Positions 13,079 to 19,886 of a stretch of DNA of 19,886 nucleotides are shown piece by piece. The DNA lies in NCBI GenBank assembly GCA_945867755.1, contig CAMBJN010000009.1, forward strand, positions 1 to 19,886, read 5' to 3'. How positions within the stretch are numbered: position 1 is the stretch's first letter; each line of letters opens with the position of its first letter. Position numbers and translations under genes: made by a program. The notes beneath the pieces were generated by a model. That model worked only from the letters and a program-made list of their open reading frames with translations, did no database searches and was not told the origin of the DNA. Origin of the DNA: Polynucleobacter meluiroseus (GTDB taxonomy: Bacteria; Pseudomonadota; Gammaproteobacteria; Burkholderiales; Burkholderiaceae).

Positions 13079-14761
13079 ATGGACATCAGAAAAACCTTAC
13101 TTTGGGCAATTTTTACAATCTCAGCAATTTTGTTGTTCGATGCATGGCAGCAACACAATGGCCAGGGCTCTTTCTTTTCTAAACCAAGCGTAGAAGCTCA
13201 GCAAGCAAGCACAGCAAAAGATATTGCAACAACCAATGCGCCAAAGAATGATTTGCCCAAAGCCGCAGCGACTGCCTCTGCCCCGGCATCAGCACCAACC
13301 TTGTTTGTGCCAAACAAAATCGGTGAAATCATTACGCTAAAAAATGACGTCATTACATTAGAAATCGACACCCTTGGTGGCGTGATCAGCAAAGCACAGC
13401 TGACAAAGCACTTAGAAGAAGATAAGTCCGGCGTTCTAATTTTTGAACGCAGCAAAGCTCGTCAATACTATGCGCGATCAGGCTTGGTTTCAGCAACAGG
13501 GGTTGAGTTACCAAATCACACGCAGATTTTTTCAGTTAGCAAAAACTCCGCGGGCAATTCGGTTACCCTGATTGCCGAAAAGAACGGAATTCGTTTAGAA
13601 AAAGTGCTTACATTGGAAAACGGTTCTTACGTTGTCGACGCAAAGCACATAATTAAAAACTTGAGCAACCCATCAGCAGACTTAACTTTGTATGCAGAGC
13701 TGGTTCGCGACAACGGCAAGCTTGAAGAGAGCATGTTCTACGCGACGTTCACGGGCCCAGCTCTTTACACCGACGCAGAAAAGTTTCAAAAAATATATTT
13801 TTCAGACATTGAAAAAAATAAAGCAAAACTACCTGGCACACAACAAAAAGACAGCCCAACCTGGATTGCCATGGTACAGCATTATTTTGCGTCTGCTTGG
13901 ATACCATCCAATAGCTTCCAAAAAGACCTGTATGTGGGCAAATTGGAAAATAATCAGTACAGAATTGGTGTTCAATCAAAGCTAGACGCATTGGGTATTG
14001 GTCAAGAGAAAACCGAAACACTCAAGCTGTTTGTTGGCCCTCAAGAAGAGCAAGTGTTAGAAAAAATTGCACCGGGCCTTGAGTTGGTTAAAGACTACGG
14101 GTGGTTCACTATTTTGGCCAAACCAATTTTCTGGTTGCTTGAAAAAATTCATGCATTGGTGAACAACTGGGGATGGTCAATTATTTTCCTCACCATGTTT
14201 ATCAAGCTGCTTTTCTTCCCTTTATCCGCAGCAAGCTATAAGTCAATGGCTCGCATGAAGCTTGTTCAACCAAAAGTTTTAGAGCTTAAAGAGCGCCATA
14301 AAGGTGAGCCACAAAAGCTTAATCAGGCGATGATGGAGATGTATCGCAAAGAAAAAATCAACCCCTTGGGCGGATGCTTTCCGGTATTAATTCAAATTCC
14401 AGTTTTCATCGCTTTGTATTGGGTGCTGTTGTCTTCAGTAGAGATGAGGGGCGCCCCTTGGTTGGGCTGGATTCAAGACCTATCAAAACCAGACACATTA
14501 TTTGGGGTTTGGTTTGGCGCGCCAATTGGCCTATTGCCAATTTTGATGGCGGTGTCCATGTTTATTCAGACAAAGCTCAACCCAACGCCACCGGACCCAC
14601 TTCAAGCAAAACTCATGATGTTCATGCCGCTTGCTTTCTCGGTGATGTTCTTCTTCTTCCCATCGGGCTTGGTTTTGTATTGGGTGGTGAACAATATTTT
14701 GTCAATTGCTCAACAATGGCAAATCAATAAAATTTACGGTGAGGCTAAAAAACCCGCTTGA
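13079..14761 (+). CDS. yidC: Membrane protein insertase YidC (Oxa1/Alb3 family)
   Basis: 560 residues, the long Gram-negative form. An N-terminal transmembrane helix (about residues 7-22, LLWAIFTISAILLFDA) is followed by an alanine-rich linker and a large periplasmic beta-sandwich domain to about residue 340. The five-helix insertase core follows: WGWSIIFLTMFIKLLFFPLS, the cytoplasmic hairpin with KSMARMKLVQPKV and KINPLGGCFPVLIQIPVFIALYWVLL, and the C-terminal helices including FFFFPSGLVLYWVVNNILSI. It inserts inner-membrane proteins alone or with SecYEG. Only a weak AGAAAAA precedes the ATG. Its stop is two bases before the ATG used for mnmE, so the two are probably coupled. Confidence 0.97.
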   Translation: MDIRKTLLWAIFTISAILLFDAWQQHNGQGSFFSKPSVEAQQASTAKDIATTNAPKNDLPKAAATASAPASAPTLFVPNKIGEIITLKNDVITLEIDTLGGVISKAQLTKHLEEDKSGVLIFERSKARQYYARSGLVSATGVELPNHTQIFSVSKNSAGNSVTLIAEKNGIRLEKVLTLENGSYVVDAKHIIKNLSNPSADLTLYAELVRDNGKLEESMFYATFTGPALYTDAEKFQKIYFSDIEKNKAKLPGTQQKDSPTWIAMVQHYFASAWIPSNSFQKDLYVGKLENNQYRIGVQSKLDALGIGQEKTETLKLFVGPQEEQVLEKIAPGLELVKDYGWFTILAKPIFWLLEKIHALVNNWGWSIIFLTMFIKLLFFPLSAASYKSMARMKLVQPKVLELKERHKGEPQKLNQAMMEMYRKEKINPLGGCFPVLIQIPVFIALYWVLLSSVEMRGAPWLGWIQDLSKPDTLFGVWFGAPIGLLPILMAVSMFIQTKLNPTPPDPLQAKLMMFMPLAFSVMFFFFPSGLVLYWVVNNILSIAQQWQINKIYGEAKKPA

Positions 14762-14763
14762 GT

Positions 14764-15924
14764 ATGATTCATGAGCGCGAACCAATCATCGCTTTAGCCA
14801 CGGCTAATGGCCGCGCTAGTGTTGGAATAATTCGTTTATCCGGATCAGGGGTCTTGCAGATTAGCAAGACCCTTTGTCTTAGAGAGCTAGCCCCAAGACA
14901 CGCAACCCTGGTTCAGTTTAACGACGCTTTGGGTGAGCCAATTGATGAAGGTTTGGCCATCACCTTTCCTGCGCCACATTCTTATACCGGCGAAGATGTT
15001 TTGGAGCTGCAGTGTCATGGCAGTACGCCTGCGCTTAATTTACTTTTAGATCGCTGTCTTCAAGTGGGAAAAGGCTTGGGGTTGCGCTTAGCGCGACCAG
15101 GCGAGTTTACCGAGAGAGCCTTTTTGAATGGGAAAATGGACTTGGCGCAAGCCGAGGCCGTTGCCGATTTGATTGATGCAAGTAGCACATTGGCCGCTAA
15201 GGGCGCGGCAAGATCGCTCAAAGGGGACTTCTCAAAAAAAATTGATATTTTTTTAAATGCACTGATTGAAATCAGAGCATTAACAGAGGCAACCCTAGAT
15301 TTTCCCGAAGAAGACATTGATTTCATTGAACAGCACGATGTGTTTAATCGATTAGAAAAAATTCTTCACAATATTCAAGAGGTAAAAAAAGCCGCTCAAC
15401 AAGGATCGATCATTCGCGATGGCTTAACAGTTGTTTTGGTGGGGCAGCCCAATGTGGGGAAAAGCTCTTTGATGAATGCGCTTGCGGGCGAGGACATTGC
15501 CATTGTGACGGACGTGGCCGGCACAACGCGCGATAGGCTTAAAGAAACGATTTTGTTAGACGGCATTCCACTTCATATCATTGATACCGCTGGCTTAAGA
15601 GAAACCCAAGACAGTGTTGAGCAAATTGGTATAGAAAGAACCTGGCAGGCAATTGAGCAAGCCGACTTAGTTCTGCACTTAATGGATTTGACTCAGGGCC
15701 CTCAAATATCTACAGAAGATCAAGACTTAATTCAGCGAATTAAACTTAAAACCTCTAAAAATGCCCCAATAAAAATCGTGTGGAATAAGTTGGATCAGGC
15801 GTCAGAGCAAAAAACCGATTTTGAGGATCAATTGTTTGTTTCTGCCAAAACTGGTCAGGGCTTAGAGCAGCTAAAAAATGAATTATTAAAAGTTGCTGGA
15901 TGGCAGCCCGAATCAGAGGGTTGA
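14764..15924 (+). CDS. mnmE: tRNA modification GTPase MnmE, N-terminal and G-domain part (truncated by in-frame TGA)
   Basis: 386 residues before a TGA at 15922-15924; MnmE is normally about 450. The N-terminal tetrahydrofolate-binding domain (PIIALATANGRASVGIIRLSG; HSYTGEDVLELQCHG) and the first half of the helical domain are present. The G domain has G1 GQPNVGKSS (227-235), TDVAGTTRD (249-257), DTAG (274-277), NKLD and SAKTG. The protein stops at GWQPESEG, and the same frame continues after one stop codon with the missing C-terminal helices ending FCIGK. Without the stop it would be 457 codons, the family norm. The Cys of CIGK is needed for the modification reaction together with MnmG, so this product alone should be inactive. 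The ATG at 14764 was chosen over TTG 14758. A nonsense mutation, sequencing error or genuine split gene are all possible. Confidence 0.85.
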   Translation: MIHEREPIIALATANGRASVGIIRLSGSGVLQISKTLCLRELAPRHATLVQFNDALGEPIDEGLAITFPAPHSYTGEDVLELQCHGSTPALNLLLDRCLQVGKGLGLRLARPGEFTERAFLNGKMDLAQAEAVADLIDASSTLAAKGAARSLKGDFSKKIDIFLNALIEIRALTEATLDFPEEDIDFIEQHDVFNRLEKILHNIQEVKKAAQQGSIIRDGLTVVLVGQPNVGKSSLMNALAGEDIAIVTDVAGTTRDRLKETILLDGIPLHIIDTAGLRETQDSVEQIGIERTWQAIEQADLVLHLMDLTQGPQISTEDQDLIQRIKLKTSKNAPIKIVWNKLDQASEQKTDFEDQLFVSAKTGQGLEQLKNELLKVAGWQPESEG

Positions 15925-15927
15925 ATC

Positions 15928-16137
15928 TTGGCAAGGAAAAGACACGTTGAAGCACTTTTAAATGCAGAACAATTGATTGAGAATGCGCTGGCTTTATTAA
16001 AATCACAAACCTCGTCCATTGAGTTAGCTGCCGAAGAAATGAGACTCGCTCAAGATGAACTTTCAACCATCACGGGTCAATTTTTGCCAGATGATTTGTT
16101 GGGGAAAATTTTCAGCACCTTTTGTATTGGTAAATAA
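15928..16137 (+). pseudogene. mnmE: Detached C-terminal helical segment of MnmE (possible separate 69-residue product)
   Basis: 69 codons from TTG at 15928, in the same frame as the upstream mnmE part and separated from it by TGA and one ATC codon. The peptide LARKRHVEALLNAEQLIENA to LRLAQDELSTITGQFLPDDLLGKIFSTFCIGK is the end of MnmE, with the conserved ITG, DDLLG and terminal CIGK. Sequence conservation does not look decayed. AGAGGG at 15915-15920 is seven bases before the TTG and would make an acceptable ribosome site, so reinitiation could yield a separate helical polypeptide able to complement the upstream part. That is inference; the conservative reading is a gene broken by a nonsense codon. 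Confidence 0.75.
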
Positions 16138-16140
16138 GTC

Positions 16141-17022
16141 GTGCCAATTCGATTCGATCAAATTGTTTTGGCCGGCGGCGGCAATCGTTGCTGGTGGCAA
16201 GCGGGTTTTTGGAACGCCTTTAACGAAGCAATCCCGCAGCAACCCACAAAAATAGTAGCAGTAAGTGCAGGCGCAGCAACGGCCTGTTTGTTTTCAGCTC
16301 GACCGGGTGATGAGGGTGCTCGGTGGGGCCTTAATTACTACGCAAAAGCTTTGGCATCTGTTTCAAGCAATATTGACTGGAAAAACCTTTTTTCAGCTGA
16401 CCCTCTTTTCCCGCATTACCGCTTATACCGGGCGGCCCTGGAAAATATTTTGGGCGACGGCTTTGAGCGAATTCAGGATGGGCCCGAGATTTTGATTGGG
16501 TTGGCCAAAACCCCAAGCTATTTAAGCCCCACACTTTCGGTCGTCATGGGTCTCTTGGCGTATCAGCTTGAAAAGAAGTTCAAGCAGCCACTTCATCCAC
16601 AGTCCGGAAAGCGCCTGGGCTTTTCAAGATTATTTGTTTCGTCCAAATCTTGCGCCAATATCGATGAGCTGATTGAGACCATCTTGCAATCATCCTGTAC
16701 CCCGCCATTTACGCCAGTGATGTATCGGGATGGTCAGGCTATTTTAGATGGGGGCCTTATCGATAATGTTCCAATTGATGGGCTAACAGCGGCGGCTCCT
16801 GGCGAGAAAAATCAAGAAGCCCTTGTCTTGTTAACAAGAAGGTATGGGCTTGCCAATCCTTTTATTAAAGAATTGCCGGGATTGAGGCTAACGTACATTC
16901 AGCCAAGCCAAAAAGTTCCCATTTCAAGTTGGGACTATTCAAGACATGACCTCATGCCGGAGGCCTATGAGCTAGGAAAAAGAGACGCTAAGCTTGCTGG
17001 CACTAATGGCATTTTTGTCTAA
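16141..17022 (+). CDS. Patatin-like phospholipase family protein
   Basis: 293 residues from GTG at 16141. The oxyanion-hole loop is AGGGNRCWWQAG (11-22). The nucleophile elbow is AVSAG with Ser42, a variant of GxSxG with the first Gly replaced by Ala. The second dyad residue is Asp203 in ILDGGLIDNVP, the DGG motif. Patatins hydrolyse acyl esters of phospholipids with a Ser-Asp dyad. No signal peptide or clear membrane helix is seen, so it is probably cytosolic, acting on the membrane face or on storage lipid (inference). The GTG is three bases after the end of the mnmE frame, suggesting co-transcription with mnmE. The natural substrate is unknown. Confidence 0.85.
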   Translation: MPIRFDQIVLAGGGNRCWWQAGFWNAFNEAIPQQPTKIVAVSAGAATACLFSARPGDEGARWGLNYYAKALASVSSNIDWKNLFSADPLFPHYRLYRAALENILGDGFERIQDGPEILIGLAKTPSYLSPTLSVVMGLLAYQLEKKFKQPLHPQSGKRLGFSRLFVSSKSCANIDELIETILQSSCTPPFTPVMYRDGQAILDGGLIDNVPIDGLTAAAPGEKNQEALVLLTRRYGLANPFIKELPGLRLTYIQPSQKVPISSWDYSRHDLMPEAYELGKRDAKLAGTNGIFV

Positions 17023-17108
17023 TTAGGGTCAGACTCAGGGGGGGTCGCGAGGGCAAAAGAGGCCACAAAGTGGTATCCTTATGCTATTCCAAATTAACTA
17101 ACTTAACT

Positions 17109-18977
17109 ATGAACCAACCAACGATGAAGGGCGTGGCCGCCCTTAATGTGCCATCTTATGTTAAACATCAAAAGTTGATTGACTGGGTGGCCGAGGTGGC
17201 TGCTTTGACAATGCCTGACAACGTTTATTGGTGTGATGGCAGCGAAGAAGAATATGATCGTTTGTGTGCTCAGATGGTTGAGGCTGGAACGCTAAAAAAG
17301 CTAAATCCAGCAAAAAGAAAAAATTCATATCTAGCCTGTTCAGACCCAAGCGATGTGGCCAGGGTTGAAGACAGAACTTACATTTGTTCTAAAAACAAAG
17401 AAGATGCGGGTCCCACCAATAACTGGATGGATCCAGTTGAAATGCGCACGACGCTACAGCCATTGTTTACAGGTTGCATGAAAGGCAGAACGATGTATGT
17501 TGTGCCTTTTTCAATGGGGCCCCTAGGATCTCCAATTGCCCACATTGGTGTTGAGTTATCCGACAGCTCGTATGTTGCGATCAACATGCGCATCATGACC
17601 CGCATGGGTAAGGGCGTTTTTGATTTCTTGGGCGCCGCAGGCGATTTTGTGCCTTGCATTCATACCGTTGGCAAGCCACTTCAGGCAGGCGAAAAAGATG
17701 TGGCTTGGCCATGCAACAGCACTAAATACATCGTGCATTACCCAGAAACTCGTGAAATTTGGTCTTTTGGTTCAGGATATGGCGGCAATGCATTGTTGGG
17801 CAAGAAGTGCTTCGCTTTAAGAATTGCCTCAACGATGGGCCGCGATCAAAACTGGTTGGCTGAGCACATGTTAATTTTGGGCGTTACATCGCCCGAAGGT
17901 AAAAAATACCATGTGGCTGCAGCTTTCCCATCAGCTTGCGGCAAAACCAATTTTGCTATGTTGATTCCACCCCAAGGCTATCAGAGCTGGAAAGTAACCA
18001 CCATTGGTGACGATATTGCTTGGATCAAGCCACGCAAAGATCCTGTCACAGGAAAAACACGTTTGTTTGCAATCAATCCAGAGGCAGGTTATTTCGGCGT
18101 CGCCCCCGGTACAAACACACTTACCAATGCCAACTGCATGGCGTCTTTGAATGAGAATGTCATTTTTACAAACGTTGCACTGACTGATGATGGCGACGTT
18201 TGGTGGGAAGGCATGACCGATAAAGCCCCTGATCACCTTATTGATTGGCAAGGCAAAGACTGGACTCCTGCAGATGGTGCAGCAGGAAGAAAAGCGTCAC
18301 ATCCAAATGCCAGGTTCACAGTTGCCGCAACTAACAATCCAGTGATTGACCCAGAGTGGAACAATCCTGATGGAGTTGCTATCGATGCATTTATCTTTGG
18401 CGGTCGCCGCTCAACAACGGTGCCATTGGTAACCGAGGCGCGCAACTGGGTCGAAGGCGTTTACATGGCCTCAACCATGGGCTCAGAAACTACTGCCGCT
18501 GCTGCTGGTCAGCAAGGTGTTGTTCGTCGCGACCCATTCGCGATGTTACCTTTCGCTGGTTACAACATGAGCGATTATTTCCAACATTGGTTGAACATGG
18601 GTAAAAAGCTTGAGGCTGAGGGCGCAAAATTGCCAAGCATCTACTGCGTTAACTGGTTCCGTAAGAATGAAGCAGGTAAGTTTGTGTGGCCGGGGTACGG
18701 CGAAAATATGCGCGTTCTAGCTTGGATGTTAGAGCGCATTGAAGGCAAGGCTAAAGGCCAAGAAAATATTTTTGGTACAACCCCTTCGCACAAAGACATC
18801 AATTGGGCAGGTCTAGACTTTAGCGAAGACCAATTCAATCAAGTTACCTCAATTGATAAAGCTGTATGGCAAGAAGAAATGAAGTTGCATGATCAGCTGT
18901 TTGATCAGCTGTCATATCATTTGCCTAAAGAATTGGTTGAAACAAAGCGGGCTTTAGAAAAGCGTTTAGCCAGCTAA
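17109..18977 (+). CDS. pckG: Phosphoenolpyruvate carboxykinase (GTP)
   Basis: 622 residues from the ATG at 17109, matching the GTP-dependent family (about 600-620). It interconverts oxaloacetate plus GTP with PEP plus CO2 plus GDP, for gluconeogenesis or anaplerosis. The P-loop FPSACGKTNFAML starts at residue 273 with the family's reactive Cys at about 277. TTIGDDIAWIK, a metal-binding region, and FIFGGRRSTTVPLV follow. The upstream ATG at 17070 would add 13 unconserved residues (MVSLCYSKLTNLT) and is rejected; an ATG at 17124 is possible. No Shine-Dalgarno is obvious. TATCCT or TATGCT near 17076-17086 could be a -10, without a clear -35. The gene ends at a strong terminator, so it is probably monocistronic. 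Confidence 0.96.
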   Translation: MNQPTMKGVAALNVPSYVKHQKLIDWVAEVAALTMPDNVYWCDGSEEEYDRLCAQMVEAGTLKKLNPAKRKNSYLACSDPSDVARVEDRTYICSKNKEDAGPTNNWMDPVEMRTTLQPLFTGCMKGRTMYVVPFSMGPLGSPIAHIGVELSDSSYVAINMRIMTRMGKGVFDFLGAAGDFVPCIHTVGKPLQAGEKDVAWPCNSTKYIVHYPETREIWSFGSGYGGNALLGKKCFALRIASTMGRDQNWLAEHMLILGVTSPEGKKYHVAAAFPSACGKTNFAMLIPPQGYQSWKVTTIGDDIAWIKPRKDPVTGKTRLFAINPEAGYFGVAPGTNTLTNANCMASLNENVIFTNVALTDDGDVWWEGMTDKAPDHLIDWQGKDWTPADGAAGRKASHPNARFTVAATNNPVIDPEWNNPDGVAIDAFIFGGRRSTTVPLVTEARNWVEGVYMASTMGSETTAAAAGQQGVVRRDPFAMLPFAGYNMSDYFQHWLNMGKKLEAEGAKLPSIYCVNWFRKNEAGKFVWPGYGENMRVLAWMLERIEGKAKGQENIFGTTPSHKDINWAGLDFSEDQFNQVTSIDKAVWQEEMKLHDQLFDQLSYHLPKELVETKRALEKRLAS

Positions 18978-18992
18978 ACAATCAACAGAAAC

Positions 18993-19033
18993 AAAAAGCC
19001 CCTTGTTTGAGAGATTCAAGCAAGGGGCTTTTT
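18993..19033. terminator. Bidirectional intrinsic terminator between pckG and the M23 peptidase gene
   Basis: AAAAAGCCCCTTG (18993-19005) is perfectly complementary to CAAGGGGCTTTTT (19021-19033). The stem extends inward through TTGA/TCAA with one G-U pair to a 5-nt loop, about 18 bp in all. The A run at one end and T run at the other make it a terminator in both directions, serving both pckG (stop 18977) and the convergent gene ending at 19046. Confidence 0.92.
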
Positions 19034-19045
19034 ATTAAGGCTAGA

Positions 19046-19886
19046 TTAGTTGGCGTGCTTTGGGAACATGTTTGCCGGATTGATGTGATTACCAGCTCTC
19101 ATGACTTCATAGTGAAGATGTGGACCCGTTGATCTTCCGGTGTTGCCCACTTTGGCAATCATATCGCCACGCTTGACTGTCTGCCCAACCCTCACCAATA
19201 GTTGGCTTGCATGGGCATAGCGTGTTTTAAAACCTTCTGCATGATTGATTTCAATCACGTTGCCGTAATGCGCATCCCAACCTGAGCGACTCACAACACC
19301 ACCTGCAGACGCAAGAATCGGCGTACCAACAGGCGCAGAAAAATCTAGGCCCTCATGCTTTGCCATGGTGTGCAAGAAAGGATCCATTCTTAAGCCAAAC
19401 CCACTGCTCAAGTTGTAGTTGTCTTTAACAGGAATGCCTATTGGCAAACTATTCAACCAGGTGAATTGCTTTTCCCAGAGGGCATTAATTTCTGCAACAC
19501 TCTTTTTAAACTCGGTCATGTCCTGAAGCGAGCCATCTAGAGCATCGATCAGACGAACATCTTTTTTAATTTTTATTTCTGGAAGTTTGTGGGGGCCGCC
19601 CTTGCCGTTTCCACCAGGAATCTGGGACTTAACCGCGCTTGGCGTAGCCATGTCCATGAATTTGTCTTTTAGCTTTTGTATTTGAACAATTTCATCGGAG
19701 GTGGTTTGTAATTTTTCCTGAATTGCCTGAAGACGTTCTTTGTAGGCCAATTCAATTTTATCTTGTTCTGCTTGGGTTAAAACACCGCCCAATGCTCTGG
19801 CCAAATCAGGCCTTGCTTCAATTGCAATTCTCAGGCCAACGAAATGCAAAATACCGCCCGCAGCACCTAAAAGCGCCGCGAGAATA
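19046..19886 (-). CDS. M23 family (LytM-type) metallopeptidase, N-terminus beyond window
   Basis: About 280 codons visible, open to the right edge; no in-frame ATG marks a start, so the gene is partial. The edge encodes a hydrophobic segment (ILAALLGAAGGILHFVGL), a likely membrane anchor. A charged helical, coiled-coil-like region (about 60 residues) and a linker follow. The C-terminal M23 domain shows zinc ligands in HEGLD (H codon 19355-19357) and HLHYE (19106-19120), with SGFGLRMDPF and GNTGRSTGPHLHYEV typical of the fold. Such proteins cut peptidoglycan cross-bridges or act as regulators; the conserved ligands argue for activity. It would act in the periplasm. It shares a terminator with pckG. 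Confidence 0.9.
   Translation of the reverse strand, partial: ILAALLGAAGGILHFVGLRIAIEARPDLARALGGVLTQAEQDKIELAYKERLQAIQEKLQTTSDEIVQIQKLKDKFMDMATPSAVKSQIPGGNGKGGPHKLPEIKIKKDVRLIDALDGSLQDMTEFKKSVAEINALWEKQFTWLNSLPIGIPVKDNYNLSSGFGLRMDPFLHTMAKHEGLDFSAPVGTPILASAGGVVSRSGWDAHYGNVIEINHAEGFKTRYAHASQLLVRVGQTVKRGDMIAKVGNTGRSTGPHLHYEVMRAGNHINPANMFPKHAN

Noticed and set aside
14222..14230. TTATCCGCA, a one-mismatch DnaA box in yidC
   Set aside because: It is isolated and inside conserved coding sequence, with no companion boxes nearby.
15880..15960. A frameshift as the cause of the mnmE break
   Set aside because: The upstream and downstream parts are in the same frame (15928 minus 14764 is divisible by three), so a base substitution, not an insertion or deletion, explains the stop.
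15922..15965. TGA read as selenocysteine in MnmE
   Set aside because: MnmE is not a known selenoprotein, the conserved Cys is at the far C-terminus, and I see no convincing stem-loop of the bacterial SECIS type just after the TGA.
17070..17108. Upstream ATG of pckG at 17070
   Set aside because: It adds 13 residues unlike the family N-terminus and overlaps the likely promoter region; ATG 17109 gives the normal length.

Overview
This window spans the chromosome replication origin of a betaproteobacterium, most likely in Burkholderiales. The evidence is the leftward block dnaA-dnaN-gyrB, the rightward block rpmH-rnpA-yidD-yidC-mnmE, a chromosomal mnmG-rsmG-parA-parB cluster, a small DUF3717-type protein (a family I associate with betaproteobacteria) and a GTP-type PEP carboxykinase. 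Base composition looks AT-leaning (mid-40s % GC by eye, not computed). That would fit a low-GC genus such as Polynucleobacter, but the genus is an inference. No rRNA, tRNA, CRISPR array, insertion sequence or phage gene was seen.

Layout: 1-12097 reads leftward (minus strand). Read in the direction of transcription it holds dnaA, a 278-bp spacer rich in DnaA boxes, dnaN, gyrB, a SET-domain protein, a DUF3717-like protein, a GMC oxidoreductase, a TSUP-family permease, a spacer with a parS site and a good promoter, then mnmG, rsmG, parA and the first 39 codons of parB. From gyrB to the permease the genes overlap or nearly abut, as do mnmG to parB, suggesting two operons. 12098-12291 is the likely origin core: DnaA boxes in helical phase beside a very AT-rich stretch, then the rpmH promoter. 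12292-17022 reads rightward: rpmH, rnpA, yidD, yidC, mnmE and a patatin-like lipase. pckG follows at 17109-18977 and ends at a strong bidirectional terminator shared with a convergent, partial M23 peptidase gene.

How the parts fit: transcription runs away from the origin on both sides, so initiation (DnaA), the sliding clamp (DnaN), supercoiling (GyrB), origin segregation (ParA/ParB with two parS sites), the tRNA-U34 modification pair (MnmG/MnmE), 16S rRNA methylation (RsmG), RNase P protein and membrane insertion (YidD/YidC) all lie next to oriC. 

The most notable anomaly is mnmE. It is interrupted by an in-frame TGA at 15922-15924, which separates the N-terminal and GTPase part from an intact 3' part ending in the conserved FCIGK. 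A Shine-Dalgarno-like AGAGGG and a TTG follow the stop, so a split, re-initiated protein is possible; a nonsense mutation or a sequencing error is equally open. Other points of interest are DnaA-box clusters on both sides of dnaA, a perfect parS inside the mnmG coding sequence, and a terminator-like hairpin between rpmH and the body of rnpA. I did not find a clearly novel multi-gene system; this is mostly a conserved core region with a few unusual details.
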